Positions 62,894 to 64,000 of a stretch of 64,000 nucleotides of DNA are shown here, in pieces (the stretch's first letter is position 1; each line of letters starts with the position of its first letter). A program made the translations under genes and the position numbers. Origin of the DNA: Flavobacterium sp. DG2-3. Lineage in GTDB: Bacteria; Bacteroidota; Bacteroidia; Flavobacteriales; Flavobacteriaceae. The stretch covers positions 186,001-250,000 of the forward strand of contig NZ_JAVAMB010000006.1 of NCBI RefSeq assembly GCF_030730925.1. The letters run 5' to 3'. Below the pieces are notes generated by a model that did not search any database, was not told where the DNA came from, and was given only the letters and a program-made list of their open reading frames with translations.

Positions 62894-62963
62894 CGTTTAT
62901 AATTAGTTTTTCGATTAAACTCGAATTATCATTGTTTTTAAATTCCATTTAAAAAGACACAAA

Positions 62964-64000
62964 ATGAAGAAACTATTTTTAGCAACATTAATTTTAATCA
63001 GTTCTTTTGCAATTGGTCAAAAAACAGAAAACATCATTATCATCACAACAGATGGTTTTAGATGGCAAGAAGTTTTTAAAGGAATGGATCCTGCAATTGC
63101 CAATGATAAAAAATTCAATCAGGGAGATAGCACTTATATTTATAAAAAATACAGCGGTCCAGATAGCAAAGAATCGCGAAAAAAAATAATGCCTTTTTTC
63201 TGGTCTGAAATTGCTACAAAAGGTCAAATCTATGGAAATAGAGATTTAGGAAATAAAGTAGACGTTGCCAATCCGTATTGGTTTAGTTATCCTGGATATA
63301 GCGAAATCATGACTGGAAATGTCGATTTAAAAGTCAATTCAAATGGTTACAAAGCCAATCCGAATGTCAATGTTTTAGAGTTTTTAAATCAGCAGTCTAA
63401 ACTAAAAGGAAAAGTTGCCGCTTTTGGCGCATGGGATGCTTTTGACAGAATTTTAAATGAAGAAAGAAGTGGTTTTCCTGTAATTTCTGCCTTTGATAAA
63501 GTGGGCGGAAATAAACCAAATTCAACGCAAAAACTACTTAACGAAATGCGTGACAACTCGTATAAGCCTTTTCATCAAGACGAATGTTTAGATGTTTTTA
63601 CACATTATCAGGCATTAGACGAATTAAAAACGAAAAAGCCAAAAGTCCTTTACATCGCATACGGCGAAACCGACGAATGGGCGCATCACGCGCAATATCG
63701 CTCGTATTTGGACGCAGCAAATCAAGTAGACAAATGGATTCAGGAAATCTGGAATTTTGTTCAAAATGATCCGCAGTACAAAAACAAAACAACCTTATTT
63801 ATAACGGTAGATCACGGCCGTGGCGACAAAGTAAAATCGCAATGGACAGATCACGGCTCTGATGTTGCTGGCGCTTCTGAAATTTGGTTTGCCGCAATGG
63901 GACCAGAAATTGCTCCAAAAGGCGAAATCAAAACCAATTCTCAGATCTACCAAAAACAATTCGCGCAAACGATAGCAAAATTTCTAGGCTACACTTTCAA
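62964..64000 (+). CDS. Alkaline-phosphatase-superfamily protein (3' end outside window)
   Basis: An open frame from the ATG at 62964 runs to the window edge, giving 345 residues. A signal peptide (residues 1-18, ending FAIG) precedes NIIIITTDGFRWQEVFKGM, where the Asp is the first metal ligand. The nucleophile region is SYPGYSEIMTGN (Ser or Thr). Further metal ligands lie in YIAYGETDEWAHHAQY and FITVDHGRGDK, then TDHGSDVAG. It belongs to the alkaline phosphatase / phosphoglycerate mutase / sulfatase superfamily, probably exported. Substrate unknown. Only the last few residues seem missing. Confidence 0.85.
   Translation, partial: MKKLFLATLILISSFAIGQKTENIIIITTDGFRWQEVFKGMDPAIANDKKFNQGDSTYIYKKYSGPDSKESRKKIMPFFWSEIATKGQIYGNRDLGNKVDVANPYWFSYPGYSEIMTGNVDLKVNSNGYKANPNVNVLEFLNQQSKLKGKVAAFGAWDAFDRILNEERSGFPVISAFDKVGGNKPNSTQKLLNEMRDNSYKPFHQDECLDVFTHYQALDELKTKKPKVLYIAYGETDEWAHHAQYRSYLDAANQVDKWIQEIWNFVQNDPQYKNKTTLFITVDHGRGDKVKSQWTDHGSDVAGASEIWFAAMGPEIAPKGEIKTNSQIYQKQFAQTIAKFLGYTF

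Overview
The window reads as chromosomal DNA of a Flavobacterium-like member of the Bacteroidota. The sequence is AT-rich. Many upstream regions carry the Bacteroidota -7 box TAnnTTTG and show no obvious Shine-Dalgarno sequence. The proteins include a type IX secretion type-B C-terminal domain, PorP/SprF, fused SecDF, CarboxypepD-domain TonB receptors and several families typical of the phylum. I saw no rRNA, tRNA, CRISPR array, integrase or transposase. Most of the window is core genome plus one polysaccharide-type cluster.

Layout. 1-653: 5' part of an MFS transporter. 873-7778: an iron/siderophore-type uptake block (TonB receptor with CarboxypepD domain, PepSY membrane protein, DUF4198 periplasmic protein, second TonB receptor). 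7914-9917: an amino-acid permease and an orphan kinase-like protein of the family found in polyvalent proteins. 9979-13905: valS, a DUF1573 protein and a small lipoprotein. 13969-19705: a reverse-strand operon of a type-B CTD surface protein, its PorP/SprF partner and an OmpA/PD40 protein. 19855-26321: aspartic protease-PDZ, aminotransferase, folE, cysS, yidD, lgt. 26400-26686: two tandem REP-like elements. 26751-33654: PagL-like protein, secDF, mdh, gyrB. 34008-37619: two asparagine synthetase paralogues, one with a destroyed glutaminase site. 38091-44690: GreA-like protein, plugless outer-membrane barrel, PhzF protein, 1007-residue TPR protein. 45025-53231: ftsE followed by a glycan cluster (four GT2 glycosyltransferases, FdtA-type ketoisomerase, DegT aminotransferase, GNAT/FemAB-like transferase, flippase, and the tail of a truncated SGNH-like gene). 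53316-54887: UPF0126 membrane protein and a CsgG/TolB-like periplasmic protein. 54991-61479: RDD / SpoIIM-DUF4129-DUF4350-MoxR-DUF58 membrane-stress cluster. 61526-64000: S41 peptidase and a truncated alkaline-phosphatase-family protein.

The intergenic DNA is distinctive. Many gaps are filled by inverted repeats built from short reiterated words, and the word differs from gap to gap. The same kind of word also appears inside the DegT aminotransferase gene, apparently as an in-frame insertion.

No wholly new multi-gene system stands out. The strongest leads are the asparagine synthetase paralogue lacking three glutaminase residues, the four-fold 11-bp phased TTAAG array before the second TonB receptor, the tandem three-hairpin REP-like elements, the orphan polyvalent-type kinase, and the repeat-derived insertion in the aminotransferase. 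All functional calls rest on reading motifs by eye. No database search was run.
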